This document shows, in pieces, positions 1 to 11,879 of a DNA stretch of 64,000 nucleotides. A program made the position numbers and the translations under genes. Positions within the stretch are counted from its first letter, which is position 1; each line of letters opens with the position of its first letter. The notes under the pieces are model-generated. The model was not told the DNA's origin. It did not search any database and saw only the letters and a program-made list of their open reading frames with translations. The stretch comes from Calliphora vicina (taxonomy: Eukaryota; Arthropoda; Insecta; Diptera; Calliphoridae): assembly GCF_958450345.1 (NCBI RefSeq), contig NC_088782.1:103570358-103634357 (forward strand), in the 5' to 3' direction.

Positions 1-79
1 ATAGATTTTTTTTGCTTCGAAAATGTCGAATTTTGTACCAACAAATCGTCATATGCGGAAAGAAAATCTTTAATTTGTA

Positions 80-258
80 AAAAAGTCCCGTTAGGAGAAT
101 GCTCTCTCTGGGATACCTTTCACTTCAGAATAGAGTATCCGAAATTGGCTTGATTCGTTCTTGGCCTCAAAAGATGACCAGTTCTTTGCCGCGGAAGCCA
201 TATGTTCCCAGAAAGATGGAAAATGGTCATAGCTAACAATAGCCAATACATTGAATAA
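80..258 (+). pseudogene. mariner transposase C-terminal fragment
   Basis: A degraded C-terminus of a mariner-family transposase. The readable end is HMFPERWKMVIANNSQYIE followed by TAA at 256-258, which matches the family's closing LPxRWxKVIxxxGxYxE motif. Upstream the frame carries stops and a frameshift. A related fragment lies at about 13880-14310 on the other strand and shares the sequence after the stop. No catalytic residues remain. It is a dead remnant; the family call is firm, the exact boundaries are not. Confidence 0.65.
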
Positions 259-575
259 ATTTATATTGTACAAATGTTTCAAAATAAAAAGCTAAAAATT
301 TAAAAAAATACCGCGGGCTTTAAGAATATATAAAAATCTTTGATTTTGGAAGAGCCACAAATAATTTGCAAGTGTTTAGAAATTTAACATGTTTTCGGGT
401 GGTCAGCCAGTTATTAATGGCTGCACTACACTACATAAATATAATTATTGAGTCGTAATTCAGCTCTGGGTGAAGAAAGAGAGGAGTCATTGCCATTATC
501 GCTTAAGGGTAATCAGGCCGTCCCTTTTTCGCTGCCTTCGAGAGTTTTGCGGCTCGCTCTCGCATTGGTTAATGT

Positions 576-863
576 TTGGCATCGTATAACTGTACCGCGT
601 TACGGTTTATCGGGGTTTTTGCATTAACCGCATGCATTAATTTTGGTGGAGTACCAAACAAAACTCAAATTGGATATTGGTGGAGACCATGGAACCCAGG
701 AGTGGAGTTCAGTAAGGCCTGCTTCCTATACGAAGGCATAGGTCGACTGGTTTTTTCTGGAGGAAGCTTCTTTTTGGCATGGCGTTATATTCTTAGTCAC
801 AGCCAAATAATTCTCCCATCCCTTGCGACTACCAAGGGGGTACGGAGTAATCCAAATTATTGA
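576..863 (+). other. unrecognised 95-codon ORF
   Basis: An open frame beginning with ATG, rich in W, G and aromatic residues (IGYWWRPWNPGVEF near residue 33). It sits in a locally higher-GC island between repeats. I do not recognise the protein. It has no clear signal peptide, no downstream splice donor that I trust, and no neighbour of known function. It may be a shadow of an old transposon read in the wrong frame, so it is listed only as an ORF. Confidence 0.15.
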
Positions 864-1499
864 ACTAAACTAAATATAATTAAAATTGCCAACTGACTGC
901 ACTTTGATCTAAAATAAAAGAAGAAATTTCAAAGAATTATAAAAACAAATTGTACATAAAATTTCAAAACAAAAAGCTTTTTTTTTAAATAATAAAAAAA
1001 CATTTTTAATTATATTTGATATTTGTTTTATGGTACGAAATTTAAAATAATTATCAACTTTATTGACTTAAAATCGACTTTAAGGCTTTTATAGTTAGGC
1101 TGAAAAATGTAAAACACATAACTCAATTAAGGGGTATAGAAGCAAAGGCAGCCATCTCTACTTTTTCAGTTTCTGAAATATATAACTGAAATAATATATT
1201 TATATTTTGTTACTCAGTTAAATAGAATTAGGTGTAGCAAGTTTGCATCAAATTCACCTAGAGGTTTGGGGTCAATTACGATAAGAATCTTGGACATTTC
1301 TACGTTTGAGATAGTTTGATTAGCTATAAAATCAATAATAGAAACTAAGTTTAAGTTTAAATTAAAAATATTAAATTATAATATGAACAAAATATAAAAA
1401 AATAAAATTTAATACTGCTTACATTATATAGATTACTTCAGCGAGTAAAATAAATGTTTCATAAAGTAAAATTCAAAAATAATATCAAACTGAATATTA

Positions 1500-2540
1500 G
1501 AGTGTCCCTTAGAATTAAATTTTTTGAAATGTTGACACGGTACCCCCTGAAAACTTTCGTAATGACCTAAAATACAATTAAAGGTTAATTTCCATTTTTG
1601 TACTGTTATTGTAAATACTAGACTTCATGTTATATATTTCTTAAGTTTCATCAAAATCGGCCCAAAAATATGTAACATTTCGCTATCTTTCCATTAGAAA
1701 TTCCAAATATTTAAAAATTTGACCTTTGACCTTCACGATTTAAGGGTTAACGTTTTCCGATTTTAGGAAAACTTTCAGGCTATATTTAGAAATATTCTGA
1801 ACAGATTTTACTTTAAATTAATAACAGTAAGGTAATTGGGCTCATTCGTCAAAATATGACCCAAAAATTAGTTTTTTTCGAAAATCGTAAAATTTATATC
1901 GCAGGTACGGAAAAACTATAGGAGGTATTGACATAATTTTTTCACATTTTTATTCCCTATTATGTTATCAATAAATCCCATGTGATGGTCAAAAAATTCT
2001 GAAATTTTTAAAAATTTTAAATTGGAGTTTTGAAACTGCCGTTAAAAAAATATTTTTTTTGGTTATACCTGCGACTAGGTTAACTGTATCCTATGAAGAT
2101 AAAAACCCATATACAAGTAAATATGGATATATTTTAAGTAAGAATAAACTTTTGTTTTAATATTTCTCAAAATATGTTAATTTTGTTTCTACATTTCTTG
2201 TTCTAGTGGCCTGAGACACGTTAATGGCCTGGCGATTTTTTAATAACTTTAACATTTTTTAACCAATTTTTGTCTTTTATATCTCATTAAAACGACAATT
2301 ACGTACACATTTCGATTCTTTTAAATTAAGTTGCAAAAGTAATTACTTAATAGCAAAATTTAAAAAAAAAACTGAAAAAAATGAATTTTTTCCCCTTGTA
2401 AATGCACCTCAAAACTAAATCGAAAGTCGGCACGGGTTGCCCTTCTTAGAACAAGCTAATAATTTTTTTGGTGTTATTTTAGGTCAGTTTCAGGGGGTAC
2501 CGTGTCAACATTTTAAAAAATTTAATTCTAAGATACACTC
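1500..2540. mobile_element. 1.04-kb non-autonomous DNA transposon with ~50-bp TIRs and TA duplication
   Basis: The two ends are inverted copies over about 50 bases, each running GAGTGT, then CTTAGAATTAAATTTTTT, then GTTGACACGGTACCCCCTGA. The element is flanked by TA on both sides (1498-1499 and 2541-2542), as expected for the Tc1/mariner superfamily. There is no transposase ORF inside. The interior includes TTGGGCCGATTTTAATGAAAC-type sequence (here with small changes) that recurs inverted at 31880-33560. Confidence 0.7.
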
Positions 2541-3176
2541 TACTGACTATACTTTCGACAAAATAGAGTCATTAAGGAGACAATTAACTCTTCGCTATGT
2601 GAAGGATAACAGCAGAATTCTTGACATATCATCATTTGACAGTCAATTTACTTTCAAACCCCTAATTGTTCAATTGCTATTATCGCTTAAGTGTAATCAT
2701 GACATCCTTTTTGCGCTGCTTTAGGAGTTTAGTTCGAGAGTTCCGGCTTCCAGTATGAAGATATTGGCGCAAGCAATAATAATAATCCCCATAAGGGTGT
2801 AAATTTAAACAAACAATAACAAATGTGGAACAATATCGTTAAAATTTGATGTTTCACACATAATTGACTACTCTCCGCTTTACCAAGGCACAGTAAAGTG
2901 AAAATTGTTTCACATAATTTTTAAACACAGTAAAGGATCAAATACAAGATAACATGGGGAATTAAGCCCTCTTTTAGCGATAACGGTATTTTGGCATATT
3001 TTGGTAATTTTATTTAGCGGATACGTCAGTTGCTGTTATTTCGGTAGTATTTATTTGAATGATAACGATAATTTTGGTCTGACCTAAATTATTACAAAAA
3101 TCGAATATAAGTTATGTAGATTTCAATAAACTCAATTGTGGAAAATACAAATTTGTATTTTCATAATTTATGTTAA

Positions 3177-3413
3177 AGGTCTTATTAATAATCAAATTTT
3201 TATTTTGTTTTTTATAAAACAAAATTTACATCCAAAATTTGTTTTATAGACTTTTAGGGCTATTATTACAACTTGCCTTTAAGTTCCCAATAGTAAAGGT
3301 TAACTTTAAGCAATAGAAATAGGTACCCTTAAAGTTAACATTTACTATTGGGAGTTTAAAGGCAAGTTATAATAATGGCCCTTAATAAAATAATAATTTG
3401 ATTATGAATAAGG
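3177..3413. mobile_element. palindromic MITE with CCTTATTCATAATC-type ends (host of a nested MITE)
   Basis: The left end (CTTATTAATAATCAAAT) and the right end (read inverted, CCTTATTCATAATCAAAT) form imperfect terminal inverted repeats. A second complete element (3257-3381) sits inside. The same terminal motif recurs at 61638-61737, so this is a dispersed family. Target duplication is not resolved. Confidence 0.5.
3257..3381. mobile_element. 125-bp palindromic MITE, TTA target duplication
   Basis: Ends are GGGCYATTATTAYAACTTGCC in inverted orientation, and the arms stay complementary for about 50 bases (ACTTGCCTTTAA and CCCAATAGTAAA segments). TTA flanks both sides (3254-3256 and 3382-3384). 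A GGGC-type TIR plus a TTA duplication fits PIF/Harbinger-derived MITEs; that superfamily call is inference. Confidence 0.75.
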
Positions 3414-3469
3414 GAGTAACTATTTTTACCGGTTTTGTAGGCTATCGACCGGTTTGTCAAATAAGGCAC

Positions 3470-4715
3470 ACAGCTGATACAACTTTATAAATAGCAATAG
3501 CATGCATATCATCCATATATCCATATAAATATATAAATGTCTTTGTAAGTTTGTTGGTTTGTTTGAGCATCACGCCTAAATGGCTGAACCGATTTTATTT
3601 GGAACATAGATATATCCTTACTTGGAAGCGTCAATAGGCTATATCTTTTTTTAATACTTGGACCAGAAAGAGATTTAAAGGTGGAAAACCGGTAAAATTG
3701 GTACCTTTAGTTCTTAAATAATCATGAATAAACGGCTGCACCGATTTGATTGAAATTTGGAATATAGATATTTCTTTACTTGGAAGCAATAATAGACTAT
3801 ATAGTTTTACTTAACTTGGACCACAAAGGGACAAAAGAGGGCAAAATTTGTACCACCCATACAAAGTAAATAGTAATTTTCGAATATCTGCAGAACTAAA
3901 ATTGTGACTATCTTCAAACTTTATACGAATCAATTTCGTATCACTGTTTGAAGTTTAACTAAAAATGGGACGGATCGGAACAGGGGGTGTGACCCCTCCC
4001 ATACAAAGTAAATAGTTATTTTCAAATATATGGGGAACTATAATTGTGGAAGTCTTGAAATTTAGTCCGAATAGCACCCTTATCATTTTACATGGTTGGT
4101 CGGTAGTAAATTAGTGGGCGTGGCACCTACCATACAAAGTAAATAGTTATTTTTGAATATCTGGAGAACTTTAAATGTGAAAGGCTTCAAACTTCATATG
4201 AGTTAATTTATTATCAGTAAGAAGTTAATAAAAAAAATGAGAAGGATCGGAACTCGGGGTGAGTCACCTCCCATACAAAGTAATTAGTTATTTCCAAATA
4301 TCTTGAGATCTATAATTACTAGATTCTTCCAACTTTGTCCGAATAGCTCTCTTATCATTTTACATAGAATAGCTGAAAATGGGCGGGAGTGGATAAGTGG
4401 GCGTGGAACTTCCCACTTCGAATATCTGCAGAACTATTATTGCGACAGCCTTCAAACTTTATACGAATCAATTTCTTATCAGTACCTGAAGTTTATCCAA
4501 AAATAGGACGGATGGGAACAATTTCTGTCATAGCAGGACACTGGCATCAACGTAATTTACACAAAGTTTAAAGACTCTTACATTTAGATTCACTTGATAT
4601 TCGAATATTTATAGAATTCCGATATTAATTATATTCATTTATTTGCTTATAAAATCTTTTCACATTTTTTTATTTTACTTCGACAGGGGTAGCGAAGCGC
4701 ACCGGGTCAAGCTAG
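3470..4715. repeat. interspersed repeat with internal ~140-bp tandem module
   Basis: The stretch begins after a CACGCCTAAATGGCTGAACC block and ends GCGAAGCGCACCGGGTCAAGCTAG. Inside, a module containing CATACAAAGTAAATAGTTATTTTC and GAATATCTGCAGAACTA recurs roughly every 130-150 bases (about 3860, 4000, 4130, 4270, 4420). The CTAG end and absence of TIRs could suit a Helitron-type non-autonomous element, but I see no diagnostic 3' hairpin, so that is only a guess. Confidence 0.5.
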
Positions 4716-4939
4716 TAGTAAAATAAAAATGTTAACAATCATGTCCACTTAAGAACCTTTTAAAATATTTCACTCATTCATTTAATGATGCCCACATTTT
4801 GGTTAAAATTGATTTAAATATTAATGATTAAGAGCAATAAAACTAAGGGCTTCCAAGTGTCACGTGGTTTTAAAGCAATAATTTTTAAAGTATTTCTCAA
4901 GTACAAATTGTAAAAACAATAACAAACAATTAAGAGAGT

Positions 4940-5766
4940 ATAGACGGTCAAGCCCCACCATTTAATACCCTACACTGAGTATATGAGCAAATAATTTTTC
5001 TTATAAAATTTCAATAATAATTTTACACATGAGTAATTTTCGGAAGTGGGTTTGGGAGCAAATAATTATATGAGAAAATCATTTTTCTTATAAAATTTCA
5101 ATAACTTTTTCTCATGAGTAATTTTCGGTTTGGGATTAATGACCAATTGTGGGCTGATCGCCATGAAATTAGGTTGCGTGAATTCTTTCTTTATGAAACT
5201 TATTTTTGATATTTTTTTTTTTTTTTGGATACCAACATTTTGTTAAAGTGATTTTCGGAAGTTGGCCTTATATTAGAGCTATGACCAATTATGGTCCGAT
5301 CGTCATGAAATTAGGATGTGTGCTTTCGTTCTATATGTGTTGAATTTTATGTATTTAGATACCAACATTTTTAAGTGATTTATGATCGTTATAATGATTC
5401 TCGGAAGTAGGCCTTATATGGGAGCAATAGTACCTTATGGATTGATTCGCAAAAAAAAATTAAATGTGATTTCCTTTTGTATAAATTTGTTTGTGAAGAA
5501 ATTTATGACAAATAGTTAATATTTCGTGGGGGGCTAGGTGAAATAATGGACTGATTTCAACCAGTTCCAAATTTTATCGAAATATCTTTAAAATTGGGGA
5601 CAAAGTTTACATGGACAGACGGACGGACATCGTTAAATGTGATTAAAAGTGATTTTGTGCCGATCGGTATACTTTAAGATGGGTGTTAGACTAATATTTT
5701 TAGGCGTTAAAAACATCAGCAGTAACGCAATAGAACCTCTCCACTAATCTGGTGTAGGGTATAAAA
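4940..5766. repeat. hairpin-plus-TIR repeat (ATACCCTACAC family), copy 1
   Basis: The start carries a degenerate hairpin (GACGGTCAAGCCCCACC) followed by AATACCCTACAC, and the end reads GGTGTAGGGTAT, so the outer motif is inverted. The interior has the family signature of GGAAGTGGGCCTTATATGGGAGC-like blocks and GGACAGACGGACGGACATCG. A second, better copy lies at 32333-33013. No coding potential. Confidence 0.65.
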
Positions 5767-6659
5767 AATACCACTTCGTATTTAAAGACCCTGATAACCT
5801 AAGGGTTATCTTCAAAGGCAATATTCAAGTCTAAATACGAAAGCAATAATTACAATTATCAATTAATGTGTAATTTAAATATTAATATAAAATAAATAAA
5901 AATGATATTTAGTTAATTTGATAATACAAAATAATTTAACAAACCACCTTCTACGACTTTTATTTTCTATTTTTTTTAGTTTTCTAGTTTTTGTTTGCTT
6001 GAAATTTTTCCACAAAATATTCAAAAAATTCTAGTTTTTTTATTTAATTATTTATAGACGAACATTTGAAATAAAGTTTTTTTAAGCATTTAGATTGTTA
6101 TCGTTTCAATAAAAACTTCACACATATTAAATTAAAGTTGGTGATATAAAATTAAGTTTTATTTTGAAATTAAAATAGTGGAATTTGACCAGTTTTCTGT
6201 GGCGTTTTAACTTTATTGACATGAATTTTGATGATGGGCTTAAATGTGGCTAGAAATATAGAAAAGCCACGTTGTTTTTTAATAGTAAATATTAAAAAGA
6301 TTTATATTGATTTAATGCTTTATAGTAGTATTTATTTCAATTAACTTAATGAATAATATGTAAAACTTGACATTGATATGTAATCCGCAGTGGAGATTAC
6401 AAATGGTCGTTGAAATCTTTTCAGTTAAGCTGGAATTTTATAGTAGTAATCCATCATAGTGAGTTAAATTGCGTCGAGATTTAACAAATTTCGTATGAAA
6501 CTTTGAATGATTGGCTAAATTTTTTCTTGAAATTTCAAACTTTGTTATTGAATATATTATTTGCGTCTATCCTAAATATTATCCCCTATTCCTAACACTA
6601 ACTTCACTCAGATACATATCAGCTAACTTTAATGTCGATAAGTGAAATAATTTAAAATA
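5767..6659. other. AT-rich stretch, nothing recognised
   Basis: No ORF, no clear inverted repeat and no splice-site architecture that I can support. Confidence 0.4.
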
Positions 6660-7560
6660 TTAAAAAAAGTACCATTAGGAGAAAAGTTCCAATTTCCGTC
6701 CTCAAGTTTCAAATTTATAAATATTCCATTTTTCCGACATGTCTCAAATCTAAAATCTGTGTTAATGTGCCCAAGAAAAAATATGTTTTTAAAAAAGTAC
6801 CAAACTGTTTACCCGGAATTGGCTCAATATACACCCTGGCCCTCAAGTTTCAAATAACACCCTGTTAGTTTATTTTTGTATGAATCCAGGAACCAATGTT
6901 AAAAAAATTATCAAATTTTGGGTTAATAATTTCAAATAAAATGTATTTTACCGATTTTATCCCCTTTTTGGTACCTTTCTTTATCCCCATTGCGGTGGTA
7001 AAATTTTATTCAAATAAATTTATGTATCGTGGTGGGAGCTCATAACAAAATATTCAAATTATAGAAAAACATATTTTGTGAAAAAGTACCAAAAATAAAT
7101 ACAATTTTTATCCCTTAAGTTTTCGAAATTCGAAAAAGTACCAAACTTATATTTTTTATTTTTTGATAAGTAAAGAATACGATTTAAATTTTGTTTCTAT
7201 GTGTATTGGTTTAAAAGATACATAGGGTGCCAAAAAAGTACGAAAATACAGTTTTTACCCGTTTTCTCTCCTAATGGGTACGAATTTCGAAAAAGTACGA
7301 AAAAAAGTGTCAGCTTATTTTTTAAATGGAGTAACATGCAATTTTAAGTTTTTACCGAATTTACCCGTTTTTACCCTGTTTTACCCCCTAAACGTTAGAA
7401 TTTCCAAAATACCTTCTTATCGGTTCGTTTTGGGGAGGGAGGAATCCACAGTAAAAATTTCATGATTCTAGCTTCAGTCGTTTGGGCTGTGCAATGATGA
7501 ATCAGTCAGTCAGTGAGTCAGTAAAGTTACTCTTTTATATATATGGGGCATTTCATTTCA
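6660..7560. repeat. degenerate repeat with recurring AAAAAGTACCAAA motif
   Basis: The motif AAAAAGTACCA or AAAAAGTACGA occurs about six times (6664, 6793, 7083, 7134, 7232, 7290), alternating with TTTTTACCC blocks and CTCCTAATGG/CATTAGGAG segments that are inverted relative to each other. It ends in a GTCAGTCAGTGAGTCAG tract. Probably an old non-autonomous repeat; not classified. Confidence 0.45.
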
Positions 7561-10000
7561 ACTTCTGAAATCGATGTCTTCCGATCGGGATGAAATTTGC
7601 ACCAAGGTTAGTTCAATTGCATAGTAACTCAGACACAATTTTTCAACAAGATTCCTCTAATATCTTAAAGGAATGGACGTAAGCTTTCCTTTGGACAAAA
7701 AAATTTAAAAAAAGGGCTCATTTTGAAAAAAAATTAGATTCTGCCAAAAAAAGTCAAAAATTGTATTTCTTGATTTACAAAATATTTATTTTGATAGATA
7801 TCCCACTCGCATCCCACTAAGCGACGAAAAGGGTCTTCAAGGAAAATATATCAGCTTTTGGTTTAGCTAAAAAAAAATTTCTCTGTGCAGTCTACTCCTC
7901 CTCCTCGTTATGTCTAATTCTACTGAAATCATGAAATGACCGATTCAAACTCCTCGCTTGCAATCCGATTAATCAGTGACCAGAGAACACTGCTACTGGA
8001 TTCCGCAGCTGAATACGCTGAATGTTCGTCAATCGATCGAGGACTATAAAATGCAGGCCATATTTCCGACTGTGGTTTTTGTTTTAATGATTTAAGAAAG
8101 AATTTATTTATAAAATGACAAATTCGAAAGACTTATAGAGATAAATCTAAAGGGAAATCTTAGAGATTTAAAAGCTTTTTAATTTCCCGCCTCGTAACTG
8201 AAAGGGCAACACTACTCCTGTCAACAGGCATCTGTCAGTTTCACACAATTTGAACAATCTTCGTCATTTAGTTTGACAGCCATAGATAGCAGACTACTGC
8301 GTGACTTGTAGAGAAAATTGATAAAAAGTGAGCCGATCGGAGATTGAAAATGCATGAGATTGTGGAATGGCTCACTGGATTCAATTTTAAATGATCACTT
8401 GGGTTTGAGAAATCTTACCGCAAAATGAGTGCCACGTTTGCTCATAATCGACTACAAATGCAATCGTGTGAAAACTTTGCTGGATGGACTAGATTTTTCG
8501 TCGTTTCGTAATCGTGGACGAAACGTAGATTATTGACATTTACCATCGAATATTGCCATTAATTAGTTTTGACCTCATTAGATATTATACATAATTGGCA
8601 TTTACTTAAATATTAGGCCATTTCTAATTAATTTAAAAACTTAAAACACTTTTAATTAAATTTATTTAAAAATTAAATATCCAAAACATGTGCTATTTGG
8701 TTATTTTATATCTTTTCCTAGTAAAACTGATTAATTATAAGCAATTTCTTTGGCGCCACAGTTATCTCGCCACTCTCATTTAATGATGTTGCTGATCTAA
8801 AAACAATATTTACAAAATATTTTTATAATCTCGACTATTATGGTAATTTGTGGAGACACAAACTTCACAAAAAATATTTTGTGTGACTTTGACCAAAAAC
8901 AAAGTCTGAAAGAAAAATAATACTAAAGAAACGTGTTTAGTTAAAACAACCTGCAAATTTTATGCAAAATGTGTTAAAAAAAAACATTTTAATGAATTTA
9001 TTTGTGCTTTGAGAAATTCCCAAAGAAATTTAAATAAAAACACAAAAGTTATTAAAACCTGTAGGTGTAAAGTTATAAATTGACAGGGGATTTTCCAAGA
9101 AAAAACAAATTTAATAACAATCTGAGAAAGAAATTAAAAAAAAAATGTACGACAAATAAAATTTGAAGTTTAAATGATTAAATGACGAGTTTAATCATAA
9201 TCGCAGACATTATTAATGAAAATAAAAAAAAAATGTTTATTTAATTTATTAAACGAAATATTTTAGTGGGCTTGTTGAACAGGTTTTTATCAGTATGAGA
9301 AAATTCCAAAACAAACTAAGTTATAAAAAAACTAATAATTAAAAAATAACGCATGAAAGTCATTAAGAAAAGAGAATCGAACACGCTTAAACTGCAAAAT
9401 GGATGCGACTATAAAGTTAGATTTTTCAAATTCTTATTTATTTACAGTAACTCCACTATTTACAATAACAAAAGTGTTTCACATCTTAAATTTAAAATAT
9501 AGCTCCGGAATCCCCAAGGCTGCAGAAGAATATGACGGCCTACAAATTCTTGGAAAAGAAGCGTGACGAAGGAAATATAACCTACTGGAAAAAAAGATAA
9601 AAGCAATTGCTAACGATTGAAAATCATGGACAGAGTTTGTAGTGGCCCTATGCTTTCCGAGGAGTTGAGCGGAAATGATAGAAATAATTTCTGGAAGAAA
9701 CAATTTTATATATTGGAATTCTTACTTATTGATTCATCTTTCTTCAACCTCTATTATTTAATTTGTTGAGGGCTACATGATTTCTGATTTCAGTTTTTAC
9801 CAATGACATGTTTAGGTCTTTGTGAATTTTCCTGAGGGTAATTCTGATCATAAGTAGTGACTTGTTTTGGCAACTTACTTTTTCCATGTAAGGTGACGAA
9901 CGAAATGTATATTGACGATGGAACCTTCTACTGTTGAGTTACTTTTTAGGTTGATGATTCTCTTTATAATGTTTAGGTAGGTTAGGTTAAACAGGTTGTC
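7561..10000. other. AT-rich stretch, nothing recognised
   Basis: Mostly unique-looking AT-rich sequence. A block at 8020-8560 is less AT-rich but has no sustained open frame on either strand. Confidence 0.35.
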
Positions 10001-10202
10001 ATATGTAGTAGTGACATACTTGGGTCCTTCACATCGATCCCGTAGTGATACCTGAAAAGAAGGTGTCGAGGAAATAGAACCCCCTTCAACCGTATTGAAT
10101 CCTTAATGAAACCATTCAGTAGCACGAACGAAGGTATTTATTCGTCTGATGTTTATCCTTGACAGATTCCTCAGATCATGCAAAAAAAGGCAATCGGTGT
10201 TA

Positions 10203-10620
10203 TCATAGCATCCAATTGTTGTCGGAATCGGTTTTGAAAACGACAAATCTTGTGAAATCGTAAGTTATCGGTTTTATATTCGATATAGAACTAAATTCTT
10301 TACGATTAAACAAAGAATTAGTTTGGATTTCATAAGTCAAATGTACCTTTTTTGTAAACCAATTACGATAATGATTGGATTCTATGACAACCCCGAATGT
10401 CCTGAATCTCAGATCCGATAGGATCGGCAAGTGGCAGAGAAAATGCTTAGCCGTCTTCTACTTTTCATCATTATGACAACTTCAACAGAAATCCTGAAAT
10501 GGGAAATAGTTTCCTTCATCATTGGTCCCGTTGTGATATCTTGGTCCTTAACCAAACCATCCAGTAGTACGAACGAAGGCATTTGACCATTCCTCACAGA
10601 TTCGTCAGGTCGTGCGAAAT
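10203..10620 (-). pseudogene. non-LTR retrotransposon ORF2 tail (RNase H/zinc-binding end), copy 1
   Basis: On the minus strand, frames shifted against each other give CRSC, then a hydrophilic acidic/lysine stretch, then HFLCHLPILSDLRFRTFG. This is the CxxC...HxxxC zinc-binding tail that closes the RNase H region of LOA/I/R1-like ORF2 proteins. Stops and frameshifts are frequent. A second, more divergent copy follows directly at 10620-11840, so the tail is duplicated. Confidence 0.5.
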
Positions 10621-11840
10621 ACGAAACCCAACGTCCCGAATCTTAGAGCTGCTACGACCGGACTGTGACGATGCTCAACCATCTTCTCCTTTACCTCGTT
10701 ATTACAACTTCTAAAAAAATCGTGAAATGCCAGATTCAATTTCAAGGCGCGCAATCCGAACGTGCAAAGACCATTGATCTATTAGATTTCGCAGCTGAAC
10801 TCGCAGAATTTTAGTCATAGAAATCGATGGACGACAATTATATTTAGGACATATTGCCCTTGTCATCCTACAAGTAGTCTGTGTGGACCACCTCATCTGT
10901 GCATAATCGTAGAGTCTCTGCAGAATCATACGCTACAAAAGAAATCGGTACCTCGACAAATCGATCTATTCCCGTCTCTAAAAGCCGAGTCCTTCTCACT
11001 TCCAGAAGTGCCCTTGGTGCCCTGGAAACCAGGAGAGACCAAATGTGGAATGAGATTCCAGGACAATGTTGGATGCTGTATAGACACCCCTAATAGATTT
11101 TATTGCAGACTGGGTATCAGCATAGATTCAAATATCAACGCCATATATCCGATAAAACCTTAACTCGCCGAAATTTTAGCCTGAAAAACTCATCATCGGT
11201 CCAAGAGTCTAAAATAAAACCACCTAGAAATTGACTCAAATGATGGGATCAACACAGAAAATTCTCTGTCAAAGAAAGGTTTAAGAGTGCAGTAATCAAT
11301 ATTGTCTGCAATTTTGCCCAGATTATGAAGCAAGGTCGCACGATCAAAGTCCCCTATATTCCATGTAGCTGATATAGTAAGTCTGATGGCAAAGTTAAGA
11401 ACAACTCCTTTTGCTATAGAAACTTTTAATGGCGAGTTGCACCTGTAATCATAAGTCCCGAAGTAGGTAAGATTTTCTCAAACTATTTATTAAGGGTGAC
11501 TTACAGAACAGCACTCCACCAAACGGCTGCATCATACATCAGTATGGATATAACTACCATTTCAAAGAGCTATTTGGTGTTCATGGGAGTAATTCCCCAG
11601 ATTTTTACTCTGTCTTCTACATGAATAAATGGCCCTAACAGCCTTGTTCATTCTAGATCAGTGGATCACTTTGTCTTTGCATAATCTTCGAAGTCTCGTC
11701 AGAATTATACGCGTTGCAATTCTAAGAGTAAAGTTCCCTCTTTGACAGAGTATCCACTACATGGAACCAGGAAACCAGAAGACTAAGTGTGAAATGATAT
11801 TGCAGGACCAATTTGGATGTTGTATAGACACCCTTAATTG
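10620..11840 (-). pseudogene. LOA/R1-like ORF2 fragment (RT C-terminus to RNase H), copy 2
   Basis: The minus strand reads, in pieces, MNKAVRAIYSCRR, KIWGITPMNTK, FEMVVISILMYDAAVWWSAV. This is the conserved block after the reverse transcriptase in LOA/R1-type elements (WGxxPxxxxWxYxxxVxPxLxYGAAVWW). Further down, degraded RNase H and a zinc-tail-like segment follow. Blocks near 10850-11100 and 11640-11840 resemble each other, pointing to an internal duplication. No intact frame remains. Confidence 0.6.
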
Positions 11841-11879
11841 ATTTCATTGGTGGAACTGGTTTAAAATTTAACATTTCGT

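Noticed and set aside
9975..10000. AGGTAGGTTAGGTTA resembling the insect TTAGG telomere repeat
   Set aside because: Only two or three imperfect units next to a non-LTR tail; flies lack TTAGG telomeres.
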